Positions 17,904 to 26,120 are shown, counted from the first letter of the stretch. The stretch is DNA of 64,000 nucleotides from Bacteroidales bacterium (GCA_024402115.1 JAKSJQ010000002.1:1-64000); one strand, 5' to 3'. Notes: generated by a model not told the origin, from the letters alone. Numbers and translations: made by a program.

Positions 17904-18545
17904 ATGGCACTATATCTTAGAAAGAAACTTGAAAACAAGGCGGAGATTGCGGTCTGGCAGATAACGGAGACCGAGCAGGAACTCATCGACCTGAGCTCCG
18001 TCCCTACAGATGAGATGGAAGAGATCATGCTCTTCCGCAACGACGCGCAGAGGAAGCAGAGGCTTGCAGTGCGCGCTCTCCTGAACGAGGTATTCGAGGA
18101 GAAGATGTACCTCAGTCACCACGACAACGGCAAGCCATACCTCGAGAACTGCATCACCAGCATCAGCATCACCCATACTGACAAGTACGTCGCCATCATC
18201 ACCCATGACGAAGATGATCTCGGAATCGACATCGAGTCTCTTGACAGGGACTTCACCGCAGTCGAGAAGAGGGCACTCTCCGAGGACGAGATCGACGACC
18301 TCGACGACGATGCAGAGGACAGGAAGGAGCAGCTCGCGATCTACTGGTGCGCGAAGGAGGCCATCTACAAGAGGATGTCCATCAACCGCGTCGACTACGC
18401 CGAGCAGATCGAGCTCGAGAGATTCAACCCGAAGGGCGAGGGTGAGCTTGAGGCGACCTTCATCCACAAGGACGGCCACGAGGAGGAATTCGAACTCGGA
18501 TACATGATCTTCGACCGCCATGTCCTCGTGTGGATTGCGGAGTAG
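17904..18545 (+). CDS. 4'-phosphopantetheinyl transferase superfamily protein
   Basis: The 213-residue protein has the Sfp/AcpT-type magnesium site: D109-x-E111 in LGIDIES and W148-x-x-K151-E152 in IYWCAKEAIYK. These enzymes transfer the phosphopantetheine arm of CoA to a carrier protein Ser. Its size fits the Sfp group rather than the 120-residue AcpS group. No carrier protein, NRPS or PKS gene is nearby, so it may serve fatty acid synthesis or a distant cluster. The start follows a leader hairpin at 17867-17887. Confidence 0.9.
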   Translation: MALYLRKKLENKAEIAVWQITETEQELIDLSSVPTDEMEEIMLFRNDAQRKQRLAVRALLNEVFEEKMYLSHHDNGKPYLENCITSISITHTDKYVAIITHDEDDLGIDIESLDRDFTAVEKRALSEDEIDDLDDDAEDRKEQLAIYWCAKEAIYKRMSINRVDYAEQIELERFNPKGEGELEATFIHKDGHEEEFELGYMIFDRHVLVWIAE

Positions 18546-18610
18546 GAATTTAACAAGAAAGTTATCACATCTGCTCTAATTTTTAGTAATTCTAAATTAA
18601 AATTCATATA

Positions 18611-18645
18611 AAAAGCCTGTTAGCTAACGAGTTAACAGGCTTTTG
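18611..18645 (+). terminator. Terminator of the phosphopantetheinyl transferase gene
   Basis: A perfect 12-bp stem (18611-18622 with 18633-18644) with a 10-nt loop starts in AAAA and ends in TTTT, a symmetric intrinsic terminator. Confidence 0.85.
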
Positions 18646-18681
18646 TTGTGATTGTTGAAAACTTTTTTCGGCTTCCGGCGC

Positions 18682-18710
18682 TTGTTTTGGTGCTAAATGA
18701 TTTATCTTTG
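18682..18710 (+). promoter_or_regulatory. Promoter of nrdD
   Basis: TATCTTTG at 18703-18710 is an exact -7 box, with TTG at 18682-18684, 18 bp upstream. It leaves a leader of about 45 nt before the ATG at 18760 and shows that an upstream in-frame start at 18697 is not used. Confidence 0.65.
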
Positions 18711-18759
18711 TCTTCCGTTTGAATTGAAAGTCGGAACTAACCACCTAAACAGAGTTCTC

Positions 18760-20967
18760 ATGGTAAAGAATGTAGTCAAGAGAGACGGACGTCTCGTAGA
18801 GTTTGACAAGAGAAAGATCATCGATGCCGTACTCAAGGCAATGGCAGTCACTGAAGGCGGTGAGGATATAGTCCTCGCAGCCGAGATCGCAGCGTCCGTG
18901 ACCAAGAACGAGCGCGAGTCCCTCAGCGTGGAGGAGATTCAGGACCTCGTCGAGATGGAGCTCATGAAGAGCCCTCGCAAGGAAGTTGCGAAGAAGTACA
19001 TCGCATACCGCAACCAGCGTAACCTTGCCCGCAAGGCGAAGTCACGTGAGATCTTCCAGGAGATCATCGAGGCTCAGTCCACCGAGATCACCCGTGAGAA
19101 CGCTAACATGAATGCCGACACACCGGCCGGCATGATGATGAAGTTCGCTTCCGAGTCTACCAAGAGCTTCGTCGACGAGTGCCTTCTCTCAGAGGACGTG
19201 AGGGAGGCGGTCAAGAACGGCTACATCCATATCCATGACAAGGACTACTATCCTACCAAGTCTCTTACCTGCGTCCAGCACCCTCTCGACAAGATTCTCG
19301 AGGGCGGTCTTTCTGCCGGACACGGCGAGTCCCGTCCTGCAAAGAGGATCGAGACTGCCAGCATCCTCGGATGTATCTCGATGGAGACCTGTCAGAACGA
19401 GATGCACGGTGGTCAGGCAATCCCTGCGTTCGACTTCTACCTCGCTCCTTTCGTAAGGAAGAGCTTCATCGAGGAGATTGACAAGATCGCCGACCTCAAC
19501 GGTGATGACTACAGCCGTCTCCACGACGTCCGCATCGACGACTACATCAAGCGCCCTCTCTCAGGCGTGATGGGCGACGAGAGAATCGTGCAGCATGCGA
19601 TCAACGAGACCGTGAACAGGGTACACCAGTCTATGGAGGCCTTCGTCCACAACATGAACACTATCCACTCACGCGGTGGAAACCAGGTGGTGTTCAGCTC
19701 AATCAACTATGGTACCGATACCTCTGCCGAGGGTCGATGCATCATCCGTGAGATCCTCAACACCACATACGAGGGTGTGGGTAACGGAAGCACCGCCATC
19801 TTCCCGATCCAGATCTGGAAGAAGAAGAAAGGTATCAGCTACCTCCCTGAAGACAAGAACTACGACCTCTATAAGTTCGCGTGCAAGGTGAGCGCGAGAA
19901 GATTCTTCCCTAACTTCATCAACCTCGACGCTACGTTCAACCAGAACGAGGCATGGGACATCAACGATCCTAAGAGGTACAACCATGAGTGCGCAACCAT
20001 GGGTTGCCGTACCCGCGTATTCGAGAACCGCTTCGGACCTAAGACTTCCGTAGGCCGCGGTAACCTCAGCTTCACCACCCTCAACCTCGTGCGCCTCGGT
20101 ATCGAGTGCATGGGCATCGAGGATCAGGAGGACAGGGTACAGGCATTCTTCAACAAGCTTGACGGCGTGCTCGACATTGCGGCAAAGCAGCTCAACGAGC
20201 GCTTCAACTTCCAGAAGACTGCGCTCAAGAAGCAGTTCCCTCTCCTCATGAGCAATCTCTGGATCGGTTCGGAGAACCTCAAGGATGACGACACCATCGA
20301 GTCAGTTATCAACCAGGGTACCCTCGGTATCGGCTTCATCGGTCTCGCAGAGTGTCTCGTCGCCCTCACCGGCAAGCATCACGGCGAGTCTCCAGCTTCA
20401 CAGGAGCTCGGCCTCCGCATCATCACCTACATGCGCGACAAGGCTAATGAGTACTCGGAGAAGTTCAAGCACAACTTCAGTATCCTTGCCACCCCTGCAG
20501 AGGGCCTTTCAGGCCGCTTCACCAGGATGGACAAGAAGAAGTTCGGCATCATCCCGGGCATCACCGACCGTGAGTACTACACCAACTCGAACCATGTCCC
20601 TGTATACTACCACTGCTCTCCTAAGCACAAGGCAGAGATCGAGGGACCTTACCATGACCTTACCCGCGGCGGCCACATCTTCTATGTCGAGATCGACGGC
20701 GATGCGACCCACAACCCGGATGCAATCATGGCAATCGTGGACCTCATGGACAAGTACAACATCGGTTACTGCTCTGTCAACCACAACCGCAACCGCTGCC
20801 TTGACTGCGGCTTCGAAAATGCGGACGCAGGTCTCACCGTCTGCCCTCACTGCGGCAGCGAGAGGATTGACAAGCTCCAGCGTATCACCGGCTACCTCGT
20901 AGGTACCACCGACCGCTGGAACTCAGCAAAGCTCGCCGAGCTTCGCGACCGCGTCGTCCACAAATAA
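18760..20967 (+). CDS. nrdD: Anaerobic ribonucleoside-triphosphate reductase
   Basis: The 735-residue class III reductase has an N-terminal ATP-cone (about 1-95) for allosteric control. The catalytic core includes GCISMETCQNEMHGGQAIPAFDFY, and the C-terminal zinc site holds CLDCGF...CPHCGSE. The glycyl radical loop RITGYLVGTTDRW places the radical at Gly711. It makes dNTPs without oxygen, after activation by NrdG. Here nrdG (23160-23663) is separated by about 2.2 kb of Rhs debris, small ORFs and a kinase gene. A strong terminator follows nrdD. Confidence 0.97.
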   Translation: MVKNVVKRDGRLVEFDKRKIIDAVLKAMAVTEGGEDIVLAAEIAASVTKNERESLSVEEIQDLVEMELMKSPRKEVAKKYIAYRNQRNLARKAKSREIFQEIIEAQSTEITRENANMNADTPAGMMMKFASESTKSFVDECLLSEDVREAVKNGYIHIHDKDYYPTKSLTCVQHPLDKILEGGLSAGHGESRPAKRIETASILGCISMETCQNEMHGGQAIPAFDFYLAPFVRKSFIEEIDKIADLNGDDYSRLHDVRIDDYIKRPLSGVMGDERIVQHAINETVNRVHQSMEAFVHNMNTIHSRGGNQVVFSSINYGTDTSAEGRCIIREILNTTYEGVGNGSTAIFPIQIWKKKKGISYLPEDKNYDLYKFACKVSARRFFPNFINLDATFNQNEAWDINDPKRYNHECATMGCRTRVFENRFGPKTSVGRGNLSFTTLNLVRLGIECMGIEDQEDRVQAFFNKLDGVLDIAAKQLNERFNFQKTALKKQFPLLMSNLWIGSENLKDDDTIESVINQGTLGIGFIGLAECLVALTGKHHGESPASQELGLRIITYMRDKANEYSEKFKHNFSILATPAEGLSGRFTRMDKKKFGIIPGITDREYYTNSNHVPVYYHCSPKHKAEIEGPYHDLTRGGHIFYVEIDGDATHNPDAIMAIVDLMDKYNIGYCSVNHNRNRCLDCGFENADAGLTVCPHCGSERIDKLQRITGYLVGTTDRWNSAKLAELRDRVVHK

Positions 20968-21005
20968 TCGCGACATACCCGAACACAAAACCTATACACA
21001 CTAGG

Positions 21006-21044
21006 ACATCGCCATCAACTATCAGTTCGATGGCGATGTTTTTT
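21006..21044 (+). terminator. Terminator of nrdD
   Basis: A perfect 11-bp stem (21006-21016 with 21029-21039) with a 12-nt loop is followed by six T residues. Confidence 0.9.
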
Positions 21045-21047
21045 ACG

Positions 21048-21055
21048 TATCTTTG
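21048..21055 (+). promoter_or_regulatory. -7 box ahead of the Rhs remnant
   Basis: TATCTTTG matches the -7 consensus and lies just after the nrdD terminator, so Rhs-derived sequence could be transcribed. No -33 element is evident. A second TATCTTTG at 21134-21141 falls within Rhs coding sequence and may be chance. Confidence 0.4.
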
Positions 21056-21060
21056 ATACT

Positions 21061-21397
21061 GGCTTAGGCGAGAACGGTACTCCGGTGTCAGGCTACGGGA
21101 CGAGCTACTCGTACGACGTAATGGGAAATGTGCTATCTTTGCTGAGGAGCGGTGACAGGACCCTGCTTCAGCGGTAACGAGCTGTACCTGGACAACGGTC
21201 TCGGCCTTTATGACTTCAAGGCGAGGATGTACGATCCTGCCCTGGGGCGCTTCACCTCGGTGGATCCTCTCGCGGAGAAATACTATCCTTTGACGTCGTA
21301 TGCATATTGCCATAATAACCCGATATTTTTAATAGACCCTTTTGGCACGGCGGATGGTAAACCGAACAAGATCTTGTGGAAGGGGGTGCGGGAATGA
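21061..21397 (+). pseudogene. Rhs/YD-repeat protein remnant, internally deleted and frameshifted
   Basis: Two fragments in different frames match Rhs proteins. The first (from 21061 to a stop at 21175-21177) reads GYGTSYSYDVMGNVLSLLR, a YD repeat. The second (21152-21397, +1 frame) reads FSGNELYLDNGLGLYDFKARMYD and then GRFTSVDPLAEKYYPLTSYAYC and NNPIFLIDPFG. That is the Rhs-associated core that normally precedes a variable toxin tip. Full Rhs genes are several kb, so this is the 3' end of a lost gene, with the region between YD repeat and core deleted. No start codon or secretion signal remains. Confidence 0.88.
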
Positions 21398-21609
21398 GAG
21401 CCCCTAGACTAGAGTCACTAAAAGGGCTTCAATTCATTTCAAACATAAGTAGTGTTCAGACATTATTGTCTACCGGATATGAACTTTTGTCACGAGCATT
21501 AACTTCCGACCGAACTTATGTAGAAGATATTGATCGTGTAACGGAACAGAAAGATAGCACTAGAGTGAATTTGGTTAGGAACAATGAAGAAAAACCAGCG
21601 ACTCGATAA
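21394..21609 (+). CDS. Hypothetical protein, possible Rhs-tip remnant
   Basis: This 71-codon ORF starts with ATG at 21394, but the frame is open back to 21376, inside the end of the Rhs core. It could therefore be the displaced variable tip of the old Rhs protein after a frameshift. The product (MRAPRLESLKGLQFISN...) has no motif I recognise. The DNA is visibly AT-richer than its neighbours, and the ORF overlaps the next gene by 26 bp. Both points are typical of Rhs-tip/immunity pairs, but a toxin function is not shown. Confidence 0.4.
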   Translation: MRAPRLESLKGLQFISNISSVQTLLSTGYELLSRALTSDRTYVEDIDRVTEQKDSTRVNLVRNNEEKPATR

Positions 21610-22015
21610 GAAAAGGATGGTGAGATATGGCATACTTGATATTATTCAGATACCAGGATATGTTCTGTTGTTTACCTTTTGCTTAGGTTTTAATTACGTG
21701 AGTGTGATATGCATACTATGTATGTCATACATTGTGAGAAGGGATAGAGATAGAAGTTCAATTCGCTCGTTGGAAGACACGGGAGATGCTTTGTTATTCG
21801 AGTACTATGATTGTTTTCGTATACGTAAGGAGTCTATCCCATATGATGAAATGGAAGCCCGTTTCGACTCTGTTAACAAGAAAATGATCATAATATCCAG
21901 TAAGAAGGCCTCGATTTACTGGCCAAAGTATTTCCAAGTTATACGCCGTGAAACAGATGAGGACTGGTTGATGTCTGTATTTGACGCTCATGGCATTTCC
22001 ATTCCTAACAAATGA
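21584..22015 (+). CDS. Hypothetical membrane protein next to the Rhs remnant (candidate immunity protein)
   Basis: The 143-residue basic protein has two adjacent hydrophobic segments (about 18-50: IIQIPGYVLLFTFCLGF, YVSVICILCMSYIV). A soluble C-terminal half (about 60-143) looks like a small mixed alpha/beta or PH-like fold. Base composition is AT-richer than the surrounding genes and codon use differs, both signs of transfer. It overlaps the previous ORF and is followed by a terminator. Position after an Rhs core suggests an orphan immunity gene; this is inference. Confidence 0.6.
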   Translation: MKKNQRLDKKRMVRYGILDIIQIPGYVLLFTFCLGFNYVSVICILCMSYIVRRDRDRSSIRSLEDTGDALLFEYYDCFRIRKESIPYDEMEARFDSVNKKMIIISSKKASIYWPKYFQVIRRETDEDWLMSVFDAHGISIPNK

Positions 22016-22053
22016 GCTTCTCAATAGAATAGTTCGCTAAAATATTGTTTTCA

Positions 22054-22078
22054 GGGACGGCTCTGTCCGTCCCTTTAT
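22054..22078 (+). terminator. Terminator after the Rhs-linked membrane protein gene
   Basis: GGGACGG (22054-22060) pairs with CCGTCCC (22067-22073) across a 6-nt loop, followed by TTTATTC. Confidence 0.75.
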
Positions 22079-22084
22079 TCCCTC

Positions 22085-22142
22085 CCGCACCGATGTCTGC
22101 TACGGAACGAGATACTGGTTCGGCGTAAAGGGTAATGTGTGG
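22085..22142 (+). pseudogene. Second, more decayed copy of the Rhs YD-repeat segment
   Basis: Bases 22100-22139 align without gaps to 21093-21132 of the first Rhs fragment, with about four in five bases identical. The similarity continues weakly upstream. Translated in the same register it reads CYGTRYWFGVKGNVWN and stops, against GYGTSYSYDVMGNVLS in the first copy. This shows that a second Rhs-like stretch once lay downstream, either in a longer gene or as a tandem unit. Confidence 0.65.
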
Positions 22143-22155
22143 AATTAGCGGTTTT

Positions 22156-22191
22156 ACACATTTTAAGAGGCAGACGACCCATAAAATGTGT
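22156..22191. repeat. Inverted repeat between Rhs debris and the sugar kinase gene
   Basis: ACACATTTTA (22156-22165) is repeated in inverse at 22182-22191 with a 16-nt spacer. It could be a weak hairpin, an operator or an end of the degraded element. The rest of 22143-22269 shows no gene. Confidence 0.5.
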
Positions 22192-22269
22192 GAAAAGTGC
22201 AGATTCGCACATAATTCACAGATTTCGGCCTGACCAAAGCAGTGTTAGTGCATTTAGGCGCGGCAGGCA

Positions 22270-22300
22270 TTTGGGTGGCGCCGCCTTTTGTGTATATTTG
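22270..22300 (+). promoter_or_regulatory. Promoter of the BadF-type kinase gene
   Basis: TTTG at 22270-22273 and TATATTTG at 22293-22300 are 19 bp apart, a perfect Bacteroidota promoter. Only 4 nt separate the box from the ATG at 22305, so the transcript should be leaderless or nearly so. Confidence 0.8.
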
Positions 22301-22304
22301 TGAC

Positions 22305-23153
22305 ATGAAACTGATAGCAGACAGCGGATCGACAAAGACGGTCTGGGCAGTACTGGACGGGACTTCCGTGGATACCTTCGAGACCTTGGGCTATAACCCG
22401 AGTTTCATGTCTTTCGAGGAGATCGCGAAGGATATCGCCGCGTCCTTCCCGGAAGGCTTTCCCTATGGGCAGGTCAGCGAGGTGTGGTTCTACTGCGCAG
22501 GGGTGACGCCGGTGCAGGAGGAACCTGCCCGGAAGATGCTTGCCGGCGTATTCTGCAAGACTCTGCCCGAGAATATACACGCCACCTCGGACACCCTCGG
22601 CGCCTGTCGTGCGCTGCTCGGTGACAAGCCTGGCTTTGCAGCGATACTCGGCACGGGCATGAACACCTGCCTCTATGACGGAAAGGATATCGGGTTCAAG
22701 CTGCCGGCGCTGGGCTTCATGCTCGGAGACGAGGGCGGCGGTGCCTACATCGGCAAGAAATACATAGTCGATTATCTCCGCGGCAACATGCCGGAGAAGG
22801 TGGCGCAGGTGGCTGCCGAGGCCATAGGAATGGACATGCAGGGCATCATAGAGCAGGTCTACCGCAAGCCGGCACCCAACCGCTGGTGCGCAGGGTTCAC
22901 GAAGGTGGTGGCCGACCACTTCGAGGAGGACGGATATTACTGGGACCTCGTACGCGGCGCCGTCGACGATTTCTTCTGGAACGTCGTGAGCCGCTATCCG
23001 GACTACACCCAGTTCGAATTCAACTGCGTGGGCTCTGTGGGATACGGCTTCAGGGACGTGATAGAACTGATCGCCAGCCAGTACCGCATGCGCATGGGCA
23101 GGATAATCAAATCCCCGATCGAGGGTCTGATAGAATACCACTCCAATAATTAG
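22305..23153 (+). CDS. BadF/BadG-family (N-acetylglucosamine-kinase-like) ATPase
   Basis: The 282-residue protein has the ASKHA phosphate-binding start ADSGSTKTVW (about 5-14). Later loops are AAILGTGMNTCLYDG and LGDEGGGAYIGKKY, as in eukaryote-type GlcNAc kinases and bacterial BadF-like sugar kinases. It probably phosphorylates an amino sugar such as GlcNAc or a muramic derivative from peptidoglycan recycling. The ATG at 22305 was chosen by the start of this motif and by the promoter; an in-frame start at 22242 lies upstream of the promoter. nrdG follows after 6 nt, so the two are probably co-transcribed. Confidence 0.88.
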   Translation: MKLIADSGSTKTVWAVLDGTSVDTFETLGYNPSFMSFEEIAKDIAASFPEGFPYGQVSEVWFYCAGVTPVQEEPARKMLAGVFCKTLPENIHATSDTLGACRALLGDKPGFAAILGTGMNTCLYDGKDIGFKLPALGFMLGDEGGGAYIGKKYIVDYLRGNMPEKVAQVAAEAIGMDMQGIIEQVYRKPAPNRWCAGFTKVVADHFEEDGYYWDLVRGAVDDFFWNVVSRYPDYTQFEFNCVGSVGYGFRDVIELIASQYRMRMGRIIKSPIEGLIEYHSNN

Positions 23154-23159
23154 AATATC

Positions 23160-23663
23160 ATGAAGATACGGGTACTTGACATACTTGAGGAGACCATGGC
23201 CGACGGCCCCGGTCTTCGCACTTCGATATATTGTGCGGGATGCATGCATCATTGTCCGGGCTGCCACAACCCTCAGTCATGGGATATGGCAGGCGGCAAG
23301 GAGATGGACGTGCAGGCGCTCCTGGATATCATCAAGGAGGATGAGTTCAGCAACGTCAGCTTCTCCGGGGGCGACCCTTTCTATCAGGTCGACGCCTTCA
23401 CCGAACTTGCCCGCAGGATCAAGGAGGAGACGGACAAGACCATCTGGTGCTGGACCGGATTCACCTATGAGCAGATACTTGCGGACCCTCACCTCGCGCA
23501 GATGTTGCCGTACCTCGACACCCTGGTCGACGGACCTTTCGTGATGGAACTGAAGGACCCCGAGCTTCATTTCAGAGGCAGCTCCAACCAGCGCATCATA
23601 CACCTTACTCCGGTGGAAGATGACGTGATTCCGGGTACGGTGCAGATCAAACCGTTCAAATAG
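23160..23663 (+). CDS. nrdG: Anaerobic ribonucleotide reductase activating protein
   Basis: The 167-residue radical SAM enzyme has the cluster motif C28-x3-C32-x2-C35 and the glycine-rich SAM motif SFSGGDPF near residue 62. NrdG uses S-adenosylmethionine to place the glycyl radical on NrdD. It usually sits directly after nrdD, but here lies 2.2 kb downstream, behind a kinase gene with its own promoter. The two partners have therefore been uncoupled transcriptionally. Confidence 0.96.
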   Translation: MKIRVLDILEETMADGPGLRTSIYCAGCMHHCPGCHNPQSWDMAGGKEMDVQALLDIIKEDEFSNVSFSGGDPFYQVDAFTELARRIKEETDKTIWCWTGFTYEQILADPHLAQMLPYLDTLVDGPFVMELKDPELHFRGSSNQRIIHLTPVEDDVIPGTVQIKPFK

Positions 23664-23675
23664 GCCTCTTACGAA

Positions 23676-23705
23676 TTGATATTTAGGGATTTTGTCTTAA
23701 ATTTG
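23676..23705 (+). promoter_or_regulatory. Promoter of the diaminopimelate operon
   Basis: TTG at 23676-23678 and TAAATTTG at 23698-23705 are 19 bp apart. The first gene starts at 23741, leaving a leader of about 30 nt. No attenuator or lysine riboswitch fits in that space. Confidence 0.7.
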
Positions 23706-23740
23706 CGAGTTTGCTGGAATAGCGGACTCGTTTTTTTGTT

Positions 23741-24775
23741 ATGGATTACGGATTTTTCAACGACATACTCTCGATTGACTCGACCTCAGGTCGTGAGAGG
23801 GCTTTTTCCGAGTATCTCACCGGCAGGGTCGAGGCCTTCCTTAGCGAGCGCTGTGCGGACAATATGCCTGTGCTCACCAGGGGTGAGGTCGGCGACGGCA
23901 CGGAGAACCTTCTCTGGTGCTGGGGTGAGCCGAAGGTCGTGTTCTGTACCCATATGGACACTGTTCCCCCATACCTTCCACCGGTTGAGAAGGAGGACAG
24001 GTTCGAGGGACGAGGGAGCAACGACGCGAAGGGTCAGCTGTTCACCATGCTCTCAGCGTGTGCGGAGCTTGCATCCGAGGGAAAGAGCGGCTTCGGCCTT
24101 CTCATCCTCAGCGGTGAGGAGACGGGTTCGTTTGGTGCGAAGGCCTTCGCAAAGACCCCTTTCAAGGCACCGTACCTCGTGGTCGGCGAGCCTACCGGCA
24201 ATAGGATGGTGTCTGCGAGCAAGGGTACCAAGGGCTTCGAGGTCCGTTTCCGCGGCGAGGCCTTCCATTCGGGCTATCCTCAGCATGGCATCAGTGCGAT
24301 CGACCTCTTCAACGAGTTCTACACGGACCTCAAGGCGGTCGATTTCGGCGAGGATGAGCTGCTCGGACCTACGACATGGAACGTCGGCAGGCTCGTCAGC
24401 GACAATCCGCAGAACATACTCAGCCCTGAGCTGAGCTTCCGTCTCTACTTCCGCACCACCTTCGTGTCCGACGCGATGGTGAAGGAGTATATGGCAGAGC
24501 CTGTGAAGTTTGCAGGCGTGGGAAGCCGCTGGGCACAGCGCATCGAGGTCAAGGCTCTCGGTGGCGACATTCCACAGAAATATATGACGGTAGACGGACT
24601 CGAGAGTGCTCCTGCCAGCTTCGGAAGCGATGCTCCGCATCTGAGCAATTTCCCTGAGAAGATGATTCTCGGAGCAGGCACTATCCTGGTGGCACACAGG
24701 GACGACGAATATGTCCTCAAGGCAGATCTCGAGACTGCAGTACGTCAGTACAAGTATATATACGAACGCTTATGA
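23741..24775 (+). CDS. M20 metallopeptidase, probable succinyl-diaminopimelate desuccinylase
   Basis: The 344-residue M20 enzyme has the zinc ligands and catalytic acids of the family: H71-x-D73 in CTHMDT, D95 in GRGSNDAKG, E126-E127 in LSGEETGS, then VGEPTG and a late His in SDAPHLSN. M20 members include DapE, ArgE and di/tripeptidases, which sequence alone does not separate. Location as first gene of an operon with lysC, dapB, dapA, dapF and dapD makes DapE (removal of succinate from N-succinyl-LL-diaminopimelate) the best reading. Its stop overlaps the lysC start (ATGA). Confidence 0.85.
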   Translation: MDYGFFNDILSIDSTSGRERAFSEYLTGRVEAFLSERCADNMPVLTRGEVGDGTENLLWCWGEPKVVFCTHMDTVPPYLPPVEKEDRFEGRGSNDAKGQLFTMLSACAELASEGKSGFGLLILSGEETGSFGAKAFAKTPFKAPYLVVGEPTGNRMVSASKGTKGFEVRFRGEAFHSGYPQHGISAIDLFNEFYTDLKAVDFGEDELLGPTTWNVGRLVSDNPQNILSPELSFRLYFRTTFVSDAMVKEYMAEPVKFAGVGSRWAQRIEVKALGGDIPQKYMTVDGLESAPASFGSDAPHLSNFPEKMILGAGTILVAHRDDEYVLKADLETAVRQYKYIYERL

Positions 24776-26118
24776 TTATCATGAAATTCGGCGGTACATC
24801 CGTCGGCAGCAGGGAAGCGATCGAGAGAACGATCGGAATCGTGCAGGGCAGGCTTCAGGAGCGCCCTATCGTAGTCGTGTCCGCGATGTCAAAGGTTACG
24901 GACATGCTCTACGCGATCTCCGACAGCCTCGAGGCTGGTGACCGCGAGGGCGCCAAGGCGGCTCTTGCCCAGCTCAGGAAGAAGCATCTCGACACCGCGA
25001 CCGAACTCATGCCGCAGGACCATCTCTGGAGAGAGGAGGCCTTCTGCCGCATCAATTCCATCTGTGACAAGATGGGAGAATTCATCGACAATGTCGGTGA
25101 GATAGGTGACAGGGAAAAGGCTGTCATCAACTCGAAGGGAGAGTTCCTTTCTTCGAACATGATCTATTGCAAGATGAACTCCCTCGGCATAAAGACCTCG
25201 TACGTCAATGCCCGCGACTATATGATCACGGAGCCGGACTATCTCCAGGGTGCTCCGGTCTATGATGAGATCGTGCGCAGGGCTCCGAAGGTCATCGACG
25301 CTGCCTTTGCGGCGGCAGAGGCCATCATCACCCAGGGCTTCGTCGGTATCACCATGGACGGTGAGGAGACAGTGCTCGGACGTGGAGGTTCGGACTTCAG
25401 CGCATCAATCATGGGAATGGCTGTGGACGCATCGAAGATCGAGATATGGACGGACGTGGACGGCGTACGCTCCGCCGACCCTCGCAAGGTGGACAACACC
25501 CTCTGCATCCCGAAGATCTCCTTCGAGGAGGCTGCGGAGATGGCTGCATACGGCGCGAAGGTGCTCCATCCTAAGACCATCGAGCCGGCGCTCGTCAAGA
25601 ACATTCCGGTGCTCGTGCTCAATTCCATGAACCCGGAAGGCACAGGTACCACCATCGTGCCTAGTCAGTATATCGAGGACGGCGTAAGGTCGGTTTCCAG
25701 CAAGGAGAAGATTCTCCTCGTGCATGTCGGCCTCGCAGTCGTCGACGACGCTTCGACTCTTCTGACCAAGACCTTCGAGGTGCTCTCGGAGTGCAAGGTG
25801 GAGGTCGACCTTCTCAGCGTCGGTCCTGACGGCATCACCTTTACCACCGGTTCCCTCGACCGCGTTCCTTCGGCAGTCGTGAAGCTCAGTCTCTTCTCCG
25901 AGGTTGAGGTTGAGGATGAGATGGCGCAGATTTCCGTCATCGGAAAGAACATCTCCGAGCTCAAGCTCGCCCTCAAGGAGGCGTCGCTCCTTGTTAAGAA
26001 CAGCCGACTTGTCACCGTCGCACAGAATGATTCATACGTGAACATCAGCTTTGTCGTAGCTCGTCCTGAGGTACACAATGCCGTTCGCCAGATACATACC
26101 TATCTTTTCGAGAAATAG
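24772..26118 (+). CDS. lysC: Aspartate kinase
   Basis: The 448-residue monofunctional enzyme has KFGGTSVG at the N-terminus and FVGITMDGEETVLGRGGSDFSA in the kinase domain. Two ACT domains occupy the C-terminal third (from about 310). It makes aspartyl phosphate, the first step towards lysine, threonine, methionine and diaminopimelate. ACT domains usually give feedback control by lysine or threonine. It overlaps the M20 gene by 4 bp; a second possible start, MKFGG at 24781, would trim three residues. dapB follows after 2 nt. Confidence 0.95.
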   Translation: MIIMKFGGTSVGSREAIERTIGIVQGRLQERPIVVVSAMSKVTDMLYAISDSLEAGDREGAKAALAQLRKKHLDTATELMPQDHLWREEAFCRINSICDKMGEFIDNVGEIGDREKAVINSKGEFLSSNMIYCKMNSLGIKTSYVNARDYMITEPDYLQGAPVYDEIVRRAPKVIDAAFAAAEAIITQGFVGITMDGEETVLGRGGSDFSASIMGMAVDASKIEIWTDVDGVRSADPRKVDNTLCIPKISFEEAAEMAAYGAKVLHPKTIEPALVKNIPVLVLNSMNPEGTGTTIVPSQYIEDGVRSVSSKEKILLVHVGLAVVDDASTLLTKTFEVLSECKVEVDLLSVGPDGITFTTGSLDRVPSAVVKLSLFSEVEVEDEMAQISVIGKNISELKLALKEASLLVKNSRLVTVAQNDSYVNISFVVARPEVHNAVRQIHTYLFEK

Positions 26119-26120
26119 CC

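Noticed and set aside
18697..18759. A 21-residue N-terminal extension of NrdD
   Set aside because: The in-frame ATG at 18697 lies upstream of and runs through the -7 box at 18703-18710; family alignment starts at MVKNVVKRDGR (18760).
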